Made by a program: the position numbers and the translations under genes
Shown here: in pieces, positions 50,617 through 59,233 of the stretch
Numbering within the stretch: the stretch's first letter is position 1
How the letters are laid out: each line of letters starts with the position of its first letter
NCBI GenBank assembly: GCA_900543695.1
Contig: UQSG01000013.1
Coordinates: forward strand, 1-64,000
DNA: 64,000 bases
Reading direction: 5' to 3'
Origin: an uncultured Clostridium sp.
Lineage (GTDB): Bacteria > Bacillota > Clostridia > UBA1212 > UBA1255
Notes under the pieces: model-generated
Seen by the model: the letters and a program-made list of their open reading frames with translations, nothing else
Databases searched by the model: none
Told to the model about the DNA's origin: nothing

Positions 50617-50649
50617 AAAGACTGTCTCCGCTCAAAGACAGTCTTTTTT
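50617..50649 (+). terminator. Terminator of the AbrB-like gene
   Basis: AAAGACTGTC (50617-50626) pairs perfectly with GACAGTCTTT (50637-50646), followed by a T-run. Confidence 0.85.
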
Positions 50650-50666
50650 ATATGCTTCGGCGCGCC

Positions 50667-50708
50667 AAAAAAAAACGCCTCGCTCCTGTCGATAAGACAG
50701 GGCGAGGC
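50667..50708 (-). terminator. Terminator of tuf
   Basis: Minus strand: GCCTCGC ... GCGAGGC with an inner CTGTC/GACAG stem, followed by nine T. It closes the translation superoperon. Confidence 0.9.
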
Positions 50709-50758
50709 AGCTGCCGTTTACGCACGCGCTTCAAAGGGAAGCAGCGAGCACAGGCACT

Positions 50759-51967
50759 TTATTCGATAATCTTGGAAACCGTACCGGCTCCTACCGTTCT
50801 GCCGCCCTCACGGATCGCGAAGCGCAGACCTTCCTCCATTGCGATCGGCGTGATCAGCTTAACATCCATATCGATGTGGTCTCCCGGCATTACCATCTCG
50901 GTACCCTCAGGAAGCGTAATAACGCCCGTAACGTCCGTCGTTCTGAAATAGAACTGCGGTCTGTAGTTGCTAAAGAACGGCGAGTGACGTCCGCCCTCCT
51001 CCTTCGTCAGCACGTAAACCTGGCCCTTGAAGTGCGTATGCGGATGAATCGTACCCGGTTTAACAAGAACCTGGCCTCTTTCCACTTCGGTTCTCTGAAT
51101 ACCTCTTAACAGAACGCCGATGTTATCTCCGGCTTCCGCCTGATCCAGCTGCTTTCTGAACATTTCAACGCCCGTAACAACCGTGTTCTTCTTTTCATCG
51201 CTGAGTCCTACGATCTCCGCGGGATCACCGACCTTGATTACACCTCTTTCAAGACGGCCCGTCGCAACCGTACCACGTCCAGTAATCGTGAATACGTCCT
51301 CAACAGGCATCAGGAACGGCTTGTCGATCGGTCTTTCCGGCGTAGGAATGTAGCTGTCAACGGCATCCATCAGCGCGTTGATGCACTCATATTCCGGAGC
51401 ATTCGGATCCTCAGAGGTGCTTTCCAGCGCCTTGAGCGCAGAGCCTCTGATAATCGGGATCTCGTCGCCCGGGAACTCGTAAGAGCTGAGCAGCTCTCTG
51501 ATTTCCATTTCGGCAAGGTCAAGAAGCTCCTCGTCGCCGGGATCGATCATATCGCATTTATTCATGAATACTACAATGTAAGGAACACCGACCTGACGTG
51601 CAAGAAGGATATGCTCTCTCGTCTGCGCCTGCGGGCCATCCGGACCGGATACGAGCAGGATTGCACCATCCATCTGAGCTGCGCCGGTGATCATGTTCTT
51701 AACATAGTCGGCGTGGCCGGGGCAGTCAACGTGCGCATAGTGTCTCTTGTCCGTTTCATACTCAACATGTGCCGTGTTGATCGTGATTCCTCTTGCCTTC
51801 TCCTCGGGAGCGCCGTCAATTTCGTCATATGCTTTTGCGACTGCATCGCCTTTCAGAGAAAGCACTTTTGTAATGGCAGCGGTCAATGTCGTCTTGCCAT
51901 GGTCAACGTGACCGATTGTACCAATATTTACGTGTGGTTTTGTTCTTACGAACTTAGCTTTTGCCAT
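50759..51967 (-). CDS. tuf: Elongation factor Tu
   Basis: A 402-residue GTPase that brings aminoacyl-tRNA to the ribosome. P-loop GHVDHGKTTL, DCPGHADYVKNMITGAAQ, NKCDMID and SALKALE mark the G domain; domains 2 and 3 follow, ending with AIREGGRTVGAGTV. Length and motifs are normal. It has its own near-consensus promoter in the gap after fusA and a strong terminator, so it can be expressed apart from the upstream operon. Confidence 0.99.
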   Translation of the reverse strand: MAKAKFVRTKPHVNIGTIGHVDHGKTTLTAAITKVLSLKGDAVAKAYDEIDGAPEEKARGITINTAHVEYETDKRHYAHVDCPGHADYVKNMITGAAQMDGAILLVSGPDGPQAQTREHILLARQVGVPYIVVFMNKCDMIDPGDEELLDLAEMEIRELLSSYEFPGDEIPIIRGSALKALESTSEDPNAPEYECINALMDAVDSYIPTPERPIDKPFLMPVEDVFTITGRGTVATGRLERGVIKVGDPAEIVGLSDEKKNTVVTGVEMFRKQLDQAEAGDNIGVLLRGIQRTEVERGQVLVKPGTIHPHTHFKGQVYVLTKEEGGRHSPFFSNYRPQFYFRTTDVTGVITLPEGTEMVMPGDHIDMDVKLITPIAMEEGLRFAIREGGRTVGAGTVSKIIE

Positions 51968-52027
51968 TTTTAAATCCTCCTTAAATAGATATCCTAATCA
52001 ATATGAGAAAAAACGTGTCCTTATAGT

Positions 52028-52056
52028 ATATTACACTTTTTCCCTTTGTTTTGCAA
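52028..52056 (-). promoter_or_regulatory. Promoter of tuf
   Basis: Minus strand: TTGCAA (52056-52051), 17 bases, TAATAT (52033-52028), between the end of fusA and the tuf start. Confidence 0.65.
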
Positions 52057-52075
52057 GTATAAATTTCGGCCCGAA

Positions 52076-54160
52076 TCAGGCGTTCTCGGCGTTTCTCTGC
52101 TTGATAACCGCTTCCTGCACGCTCTTCGGAACTTCCTCATAATGACTTGGTTCCATAATGAACGAACCTCTTCCCTGCGTGATAGAACGAAGCGATGTCG
52201 TATATCCGAACATTTCTGCCAGCGGGCACAGCGCTGAAATAACCTTATTGCCCGCAACGTCTTCCATGCCTTCGATCTTGCCGCGTTTGGAACTGATGGA
52301 GCCAATGATGTCTCCGAGATATTCCTCAGGTACGTTTACGCTTACCTTCATGATGGGCTCAAGCAGAACAGGATCCGCCTTTTTGCAGGCCTCCTTAATG
52401 GCCATGGAGCCAGCGATCTTAAAGGCCATTTCAGAAGAGTCTACCTCGTGATAAGAACCGTCTACAAGCGTTACCTTAACATCTACGACGGGATAGCCGC
52501 CGAGAATTCCGCTCTGAAGCGCTTCCTGGATTCCCTGATCCACAGGGCCGATATATTCCTTCGGAATGACGCCGCCTACGATCTTGTTGACAAACTCATA
52601 GCCTTTGCCTCTTTCAAGCGGTTCCACTTCAATCACGCAGTGGCCGTACTGGCCGCGGCCTCCGGACTGACGAACAAATTTTCCTTCCTGACGTACCGCC
52701 TTGCGGATTCCTTCTTTATACGCAACCTGCGGATTGCCTACGTTTGCCTCTACCTTGAACTCTCGCAGCAGTCTGTCTACGATGATCTCAAGATGCAGCT
52801 CTCCCATTCCGGATATAATCGTCTGTCCTGTTTCATGATCGGTACGGACTTTGAAGGTAGGATCCTCCTCGGAGAGCTTCTGAAGCGCAATACTCATTTT
52901 CTCCTGTCCGGCTTTGGTTTTTGGTTCAACCGCTACCGAGATAACGGGTTCAGGGAATTCCATCGTTTCCAGTACGATGGGCTGCGTCTCGTCGCAAAGC
53001 GTATCTCCCGTCGTCGTGTCCTTCAATCCGACCGCAGCCGCAATGTCTCCGGCATAGACGCAGGAAATCTCTTCTCTGTGATTTGCATGCATCTGCACGA
53101 TGCGGCCGATCCGTTCTTTTTTGCCCTTTGTCGCGTTATACACGTAGGAGCCGGCCTCAAGAGTACCGGAATATACGCGGAAGAAGCAAAGCTTACCCAC
53201 GAAAGGATCCGTCACGATTTTAAACGCAAGCGCCGAAAACGGCTCTTCGTCACTGGAATGGCGGAATTCTTCCGTCTCCGTGCCCGGTATGACGCCTTTA
53301 ATGGACGGAATGTCCGTAGGCGCAGGCATATAATCTACAATTGCATCCAGCAGCTGCTGCACACCCTTGTTCCTGTAAGAAGATCCGCAGAGCACCGGAA
53401 TCATTTTTACCGCGATCGTCGCCTTCCGGATTCCTCTTTTGAGCTCTTCTACTGTAATTTCCTCGCCTTCAAGATATTTGGCCATCACTTCGTCGTCCTG
53501 TTCTGCAACGGCCTCCAGAAGCTGTTCGCGGTATTCCGCCGCAAGCTCTGCCATATCGGCAGGAATCGGCTCGATATCGACTTTCGTGCCCAGCTCATCC
53601 TTATAGATATGCGCGTCCATGTTTACCAGATCAATGATGCCGGTAAACGAATCCTCCTTGCCGATCGGCAGCTGAATGGGAACGGCGTTTGCTCCCAGCC
53701 GGTTCCGAATCATATCCACACAGCGGAAGAAATCGGCGCCCATAATATCCATTTTGTTTACATAGCCCATGCGGGGAACACCATATTTATCGGCCTGCCT
53801 CCAAACCGTTTCAGACTGGGGTTCCACACCGCCTTTCGCGCAGAACAGCGTGACGCTTCCGTCAAGGACACGCAGCGAACGCTCCACCTCGACGGTAAAA
53901 TCCACGTGTCCGGGAGTATCGATGATGTTAATCCTCGTATTTTTCCACTGCGCAGTCGTGGCGGCCGAAGTGATTGTAATTCCCCTTTCCTGCTCCTGAA
54001 CCATATAATCCATGGTCGCCGCTCCGTCGTGAACCTCTCCGATCTTGTGTGTCCGCCCGGTATAGAACAGGATTCTTTCTGTCGTCGTCGTCTTGCCGGC
54101 GTCAATATGAGCCATAATTCCTATATTTCTGGTATTCTCCAAACTAAAATTTCTAGGCAT
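52076..54160 (-). CDS. fusA: Elongation factor G
   Basis: A 694-residue GTPase that drives ribosomal translocation. AHIDAGKTTTTERIL, DTPGHVDFTVEVERSLRVLDG and NKMDIMGADF mark the G domain; domains II-V follow, with the domain IV loop 'RQSGGRGQYGHCVIE'. ATG 54160 (MPRNFSLENTRN) is used because GGAGA precedes it closely and the upstream 33 codons do not fit the family. It lies between rpsG and tuf as in most bacteria. Confidence 0.98.
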   Translation of the reverse strand: MPRNFSLENTRNIGIMAHIDAGKTTTTERILFYTGRTHKIGEVHDGAATMDYMVQEQERGITITSAATTAQWKNTRINIIDTPGHVDFTVEVERSLRVLDGSVTLFCAKGGVEPQSETVWRQADKYGVPRMGYVNKMDIMGADFFRCVDMIRNRLGANAVPIQLPIGKEDSFTGIIDLVNMDAHIYKDELGTKVDIEPIPADMAELAAEYREQLLEAVAEQDDEVMAKYLEGEEITVEELKRGIRKATIAVKMIPVLCGSSYRNKGVQQLLDAIVDYMPAPTDIPSIKGVIPGTETEEFRHSSDEEPFSALAFKIVTDPFVGKLCFFRVYSGTLEAGSYVYNATKGKKERIGRIVQMHANHREEISCVYAGDIAAAVGLKDTTTGDTLCDETQPIVLETMEFPEPVISVAVEPKTKAGQEKMSIALQKLSEEDPTFKVRTDHETGQTIISGMGELHLEIIVDRLLREFKVEANVGNPQVAYKEGIRKAVRQEGKFVRQSGGRGQYGHCVIEVEPLERGKGYEFVNKIVGGVIPKEYIGPVDQGIQEALQSGILGGYPVVDVKVTLVDGSYHEVDSSEMAFKIAGSMAIKEACKKADPVLLEPIMKVSVNVPEEYLGDIIGSISSKRGKIEGMEDVAGNKVISALCPLAEMFGYTTSLRSITQGRGSFIMEPSHYEEVPKSVQEAVIKQRNAENA

Positions 54161-54277
54161 TATTTTCTCCATTCCTTCGTTTAAAACTAACCTTCCCTCA
54201 GGCGGCGCACCGCCGCTCATACGCGTGGTCCCTGCAAGGCCGGCGCCTCTTAAGGCCAATCGTACGGCAGGTAGAAA

Positions 54278-54748
54278 TTACCAGCGATAATGGGCAAAAG
54301 CACGGTTTGCTTCCGCCATTTTGTGCATGTCTTCTTTTCTTCTGACTGCCCCGCCTGCGTTGTTGAGCGCATCCAGCAGCTCCGCTGCCAGACGTTCCGC
54401 CATCGTTCTTTCGCTTCTCTTTCGTGCGAAAGCTACGATCCATCTCAGTCCGAGCGCCTGACGGCGTTCCGGGCGAACCTCCATCGGAACCTGGTACGTA
54501 GCGCCGCCTACACGCCTGGCCTTGACTTCCAGCTGAGGCATAATATTATTGAGCGCTTCCTTGAAAACTTCGAGCGGCTCTTTGCCCGTTTTTTCTCGTA
54601 TAATATCAAACGCATCATAGCAAATTCTCTGGGCGACGCCTTTTTTGCCGTCGAGCATGATATTATTAATAAGCTTCGTTACGACCTGATCGTTGTAGAT
54701 CGGGTCAGGCAGAACCTCTCGCTTCGCAATATATCCCTTTCTAGGCAT
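54278..54748 (-). CDS. rpsG: 30S ribosomal protein S7
   Basis: A 156-residue primary 16S rRNA-binding protein. PRKGYIAKREVLPDPIYN, LINNIMLDGKKGVAQRI and the C-terminal MAEANRAFAHYRW are textbook S7. AGGAGG lies close before the ATG. The 141-base gap to rpsL upstream holds no gene. Confidence 0.98.
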   Translation of the reverse strand: MPRKGYIAKREVLPDPIYNDQVVTKLINNIMLDGKKGVAQRICYDAFDIIREKTGKEPLEVFKEALNNIMPQLEVKARRVGGATYQVPMEVRPERRQALGLRWIVAFARKRSERTMAERLAAELLDALNNAGGAVRRKEDMHKMAEANRAFAHYRW

Positions 54749-54889
54749 TTAACTTCCCTCCTTTTAATGACAAATCATCATCTGGTACTCTGCTTCTCTT
54801 CCAAAGCAGTTCATGCCGGCGCCCTTCATAAGATATATCACGCTGTAAGATGAAAAATCTATATGAATCACCGGCGATCCGGTAAAATA

Positions 54890-55312
54890 TTATTTTTTCG
54901 CAGCTTTCGGTACTTTTGCACCGTATTTTGATCTGCCCTGCATCCGGTTGTTTACGCCGGCCGTATCGAGCGTGCCTCTGATGATATGGTATCTGACACC
55001 CGGCAGATCCTTGACTCTTCCGCCTCTGATCAGAACGACGCTGTGCTCCTGCAGATTATGTCCAATACCGGGAATATATGCAGTAACTTCCATACCGTTC
55101 GTAAGGCGAACTCTTGCAATCTTTCTTAAAGCGGAATTCGGTTTTTTCGGTGTGACCGTTCTTACGACGGAGCATACGCCTCTTTTCTGGGGGCTGCTGA
55201 TGTCAGTGCTTCTTTTGGTCAGGCTGTTAAAGCCCTTCTGCAGCGCGGGAGAAGTAGACTTTTTCTCGATCGTCTGTCGGCCCTTCCGAACCAATTGGTT
55301 AAATGTCGGCAT
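54890..55312 (-). CDS. rpsL: 30S ribosomal protein S12
   Basis: A 140-residue decoding-centre protein. MPTFNQLVRKGR opens the true start at 55312, with GGAGGTG before it. The two streptomycin-linked loops are wild type (TPKKPNSALRK and GGRVKDLPGVRYH). It heads the rpsL-rpsG-fusA block and is preceded by its own consensus promoter, so the block is not wholly dependent on rpoBC transcription. Confidence 0.98.
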   Translation of the reverse strand: MPTFNQLVRKGRQTIEKKSTSPALQKGFNSLTKRSTDISSPQKRGVCSVVRTVTPKKPNSALRKIARVRLTNGMEVTAYIPGIGHNLQEHSVVLIRGGRVKDLPGVRYHIIRGTLDTAGVNNRMQGRSKYGAKVPKAAKK

Positions 55313-55398
55313 TTCTCTTTCACCTCCGTTCCAATTCATTGTATAACACGCAAACACGATTTGAACGAATCCTTCGTCCAAATCGCATAAGCTTTGTT

Positions 55399-55427
55399 AT
55401 TCTACATCAGTGCTGTGAGCTTGTCAA
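55399..55427 (-). promoter_or_regulatory. Consensus sigma-A promoter of rpsL
   Basis: Minus strand: perfect TTGACA (55427-55422), 17 bases, TAGAAT (55404-55399). Confidence 0.8.
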
Positions 55428-55444
55428 CACTGTTTTGGGAGAAT

Positions 55445-58400
55445 TTACGTCTCATCGTCGGGATCATTATCATCATCCAGATAAATATCGCCGTCGATTG
55501 TGTCAAAATACGTCTTATCCTCCGCATCACGCACCAGAACCGTATGCTCTGAGGCGTCCTGCTCTCCGGATTCATCCTGAAACAGTTCTTCTCCCGAAGC
55601 AAATACATGCGCCGCCTGTTCTCCTTCCTGATACGGCAATTCCTCCCCAGGCCTTCTTTGGAGCGCCTCGACCTCGATATCAATATCTTTATAGCGGCTC
55701 ATTCCTGTACCAGCTGGAATGAGTTTTCCGATAATGACATTTTCCTTCAAGCCGAGAAGCGGATCGCGCTTGCTCTTGATCGCAGCTTCGGTAAGGACGC
55801 GCGTCGTTTCCTGGAAGGAAGCGGCAGAAAGGAATGATTCCGTGGCAAGAGACGCCTTCGTAATTCCGAGGAGCGCTCTGCTTCCAACGGCTTCCTTTTT
55901 CCCTTCCTCTCTCATTTTCTCGTTTTCCGCGTTAAAGACGGAAAGGTCGACCATGCTGCCGGGCAGAAGCGTCGTGTCTCCGGCATCATCGACTTTTACC
56001 TTGCGGAGCATTTGCCGCACAATTACTTCGATATGACGGTCGTTGATTTTAACGCCCTGCATATTATAGACCTTCTGCACCTCTTCGATAATATAGTTCT
56101 GTACGCCTGTAATGCCTACGATGCGCAGAATATCATGCGGATTGATCGATCCGCCGACCAGCATGTCGCCCTTCCGGACGGTATCGCCCTCCTGCACCCG
56201 GAGATTTGTTCCTGTTACAAATGTATAGGACACGGAGGTTCCGTCCTCGGCCGTTACGGTTACTTCTTTCTTTTTGCCGGATTCTCCGATTGAAACGACG
56301 CCGTCGAGCTCGGATATCGTAGCATTTCCTTTCGGCTTCCTGGCTTCGAACAGTTCCTCTACTCTCGGGAGACCTTGCGTAATGTCGTCTGCCGTTGCGA
56401 CGCCGCCCGTATGGAACGTACGCATGGTAAGCTGCGTACCGGGCTCTCCGATTGACTGTGCCGCAATGATCCCGACCGCGTCTCCAACGTTGCATTCCTC
56501 GTTCGTTGCAAGATTTGATCCGTAGCATTTTGCGCAGACGCCGTGCTGGCAGCGGCAGGTCAGTACCGAGCGGATCTTAACGCTGGTATATCCGGCGGCT
56601 ACGATTTTTTCGGCAAGCTCTTCTGTAATCAGCGTGTCGCGATCTGCAAGCAGCTCGCCTGTTTTGGGATCTCTGATTTCTTCTGCTGGATAGCGTCCGG
56701 AAATCCGTGCTTCCAGCGGAACGATCGGGCCCTGCTCTTTGGCGTCGCTGTTTTCAATAGCGGAAATTTCAATATAGTCCTCCGTACCGCAGTCGCGTTC
56801 CCGGATAATGACTTCCTGGCTGACATCGACGAGACGCCTTGTCAGATAACCGGAGTCGGCCGTTCTCAGAGCCGTATCCGAAAGCGTCTTTCTGGTGCCG
56901 TGGCTGGAAATGAAAAACTCCAGAACATCAAGTCCCTCGCGGAAATTTGCCTTGATCGGGATTTCAATCGATTTTCCCGAGGTGTCCGTCATCAGTCCGC
57001 GCATTCCGGCAAGCTGTTTGATCTGATTGATGTTGCCTCGGGCTCCGGAGTCGCTCATCATGTTAATAGGATTGTATTCGCCCATGTTCTTCTTCAGGAT
57101 TGCCGTGAGCTTTTCAATCGTTTCCGTCCACGCTTTAATGACGTTATTATAGCGCTCCTCCTCCGTGATCAGGCCTCTTCTGTACTGTTTTACGATTTTG
57201 TCAACAAGCTTATCGGTTTCTTCAATGAGCTGCTGTTTCTCCGGCGGAACGATAATATCCTCGATGCCTACGGTAATCGCGCCCTTTGTAGAGTATTTAT
57301 AGCCCAGCGCCTTGATTTTATCGAGTACAACGGCCGTTTCCGTAAGCCCATGAACCTTGATGCATTTGTCGAGAATTTCCCCCAGCGTGCTCTTCTTTAC
57401 GAGTTTATCAATCTCAAGCGAGAGCGCGTTTTCTCGCTTTGTCCGGTCAACAAAGCCGAGATCCTGCGGGATGGCGTCGTTGAAAATCAGCTTTCCGATC
57501 GTTGTGTTGAGCCGCTGCGTAATCGGACGGCCCTCAAACTCACCGAACCGTCTTACAATAATGGCGGTGTGAAGATCGATCCTGCCTGTATCGTACGCCA
57601 TTTTCGCCTCGTCATACGATGCGAACACGGGGGCGTTCGTATAATCTTTATTTTTCTCGAGCGTCAGGTAGTAGCTGCCCAGAACCATATCCTGCGTAGG
57701 AACCGTGATCGGCTTGCCGTCTTTCGGTGCAAGCAGGTTGTTTGCAGACAGCATAAGGATTCTGGCTTCAGCCTGCGCTTCCGCAGACAGAGGAACATGG
57801 ACGGCCATCTGGTCTCCGTCGAAGTCCGCATTGTACGCCGTACAAACGAGCGGATGAAGACGCAGCGCACGGCCCTCCACAAGCACAGGCTCAAACGCCT
57901 GAATTCCCAGGCGGTGAAGCGTCGGGGCTCTGTTCAGCAGCACGGGATGCTCCTTGATAATGTCCTCGAGAATGTCCCAGACCTCCGGCCGCACGCGGTC
58001 CACCATTTTCCGCGCGCTCTTGATATTCTGCGCTTTCCCATCATTGACGAGCTTCCTCATTACAAACGGCTTAAACAGCTCGAGCGCCATTTCTTTCGGG
58101 AGACCGCACTGATAGATCTTCAGCTCCGGTCCTACGACGATAACGCTTCGTCCGGAGTAATCCACGCGTTTTCCCAGCAGGTTCTGACGGAATCTGCCCT
58201 GCTTTCCCCGCAGCATATCGGATAACGATTTCAGCGGCCGCGTATTGGGGCCCGTTACAGGTCTGCCTCTGCGTCCGTTGTCCAGAAGGGCGTCTACAGC
58301 CTCCTGAAGCATTCTCTTTTCATTTCTGACGATAATATCAGGCGCTCGGAGCTCCTGGAGCCTTCTTAATCTGTTATTTCTGTTGATAACGCGCCGGTAA

Positions 58401-59218
58401 AGATCATTCAGATCCGAGGTGGCAAACCTGCCGCCGTCCAGCTGTACCATGGGGCGCAGATCCGGAGGAATGACAGGAATCACGGAAAGAATCATCCATT
58501 CCGGTTTATTGTGGGACTGGCGAAAGGCCTCGACTACCTCCAGCCTCTTAATCAGGCGCATTTTTTTCTGACTGACCGTCTGTCCGCCTTTTTCCTTTTC
58601 ATTCTCTGTAAGGCGATCGACCTCCGCCCGGAGTTCCTCGGAAAGCTCGTCGAGGTTAACGTCATGCAGCAGCTTCTGGATCGCTTCGGCGCCCATCTGC
58701 GCCTGGAAACGCTGATAGCCGTACGTTTCGATCGCTTCTCTGTATTCTCTCTCGGTCAGTACCTGTTTATAGGCAAGGGCAGTCGTGCCCGGATCGATTA
58801 CGACGTATGCCGCAAAATAAAGTACCTTCTCCAGCGCCCGGGGTGCCATATCCAGAATCAGGCCCATTCTGCTCGGGATTCCCCGGAAAAACCAGATATG
58901 TGATACCGGTGCGGCAAGCTCGATATGCCCCATGCGGGTACGCCGCACCTTAGAGCTCGTAACCTCCACGCCGCATTTATCGCATACAATCCCCCGATAG
59001 CGGTTCTTCTTATATTTTCCGCAGTGGCATTCGCCGTCCTTTGTCGGTCCGAAAATCCGTTCGCAGAACAATCCGTCCTTTTCGGGCTTCAGCGTCCTGT
59101 AGTTAATGGTTTCGGGCTTTTTGACTTCTCCGTGAGACCATTTGAGTATCGTCTCCGGCGAGGCCAGCCCGATCTGTATGGAATCGAAATTATTAAAATC
59201 TATCATTTCTAACTGCAC
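55445..59218 (-). CDS. rpoC: RNA polymerase subunit beta'
   Basis: A 1257-residue catalytic subunit. The N-terminal zinc finger (CHCGKYKKNRYRGIVCDKCG), the catalytic NADFDGDQMAVH, the second zinc site (CRCQHGVCAKCYG), and the late AQSIGEPGTQLTMRTFHTGG are all present. The GTG at 59218 has CGGAG eight bases upstream; ATG 59206 is an alternative start. A very acidic C-terminal tail of about 40 residues follows the last conserved part. It starts 15 bases after rpoB. Confidence 0.98.
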   Translation of the reverse strand: MQLEMIDFNNFDSIQIGLASPETILKWSHGEVKKPETINYRTLKPEKDGLFCERIFGPTKDGECHCGKYKKNRYRGIVCDKCGVEVTSSKVRRTRMGHIELAAPVSHIWFFRGIPSRMGLILDMAPRALEKVLYFAAYVVIDPGTTALAYKQVLTEREYREAIETYGYQRFQAQMGAEAIQKLLHDVNLDELSEELRAEVDRLTENEKEKGGQTVSQKKMRLIKRLEVVEAFRQSHNKPEWMILSVIPVIPPDLRPMVQLDGGRFATSDLNDLYRRVINRNNRLRRLQELRAPDIIVRNEKRMLQEAVDALLDNGRRGRPVTGPNTRPLKSLSDMLRGKQGRFRQNLLGKRVDYSGRSVIVVGPELKIYQCGLPKEMALELFKPFVMRKLVNDGKAQNIKSARKMVDRVRPEVWDILEDIIKEHPVLLNRAPTLHRLGIQAFEPVLVEGRALRLHPLVCTAYNADFDGDQMAVHVPLSAEAQAEARILMLSANNLLAPKDGKPITVPTQDMVLGSYYLTLEKNKDYTNAPVFASYDEAKMAYDTGRIDLHTAIIVRRFGEFEGRPITQRLNTTIGKLIFNDAIPQDLGFVDRTKRENALSLEIDKLVKKSTLGEILDKCIKVHGLTETAVVLDKIKALGYKYSTKGAITVGIEDIIVPPEKQQLIEETDKLVDKIVKQYRRGLITEEERYNNVIKAWTETIEKLTAILKKNMGEYNPINMMSDSGARGNINQIKQLAGMRGLMTDTSGKSIEIPIKANFREGLDVLEFFISSHGTRKTLSDTALRTADSGYLTRRLVDVSQEVIIRERDCGTEDYIEISAIENSDAKEQGPIVPLEARISGRYPAEEIRDPKTGELLADRDTLITEELAEKIVAAGYTSVKIRSVLTCRCQHGVCAKCYGSNLATNEECNVGDAVGIIAAQSIGEPGTQLTMRTFHTGGVATADDITQGLPRVEELFEARKPKGNATISELDGVVSIGESGKKKEVTVTAEDGTSVSYTFVTGTNLRVQEGDTVRKGDMLVGGSINPHDILRIVGITGVQNYIIEEVQKVYNMQGVKINDRHIEVIVRQMLRKVKVDDAGDTTLLPGSMVDLSVFNAENEKMREEGKKEAVGSRALLGITKASLATESFLSAASFQETTRVLTEAAIKSKRDPLLGLKENVIIGKLIPAGTGMSRYKDIDIEVEALQRRPGEELPYQEGEQAAHVFASGEELFQDESGEQDASEHTVLVRDAEDKTYFDTIDGDIYLDDDNDPDDET

Positions 59219-59233
59219 GCTCCTTACTCCGAA

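Noticed and set aside
52448..54184. Long open frame (578 codons) opposite fusA, and a similar one opposite rpoC at 56543-58225.
   Set aside because: Both are antisense shadows caused by codon bias in conserved genes; the products have no family pattern.
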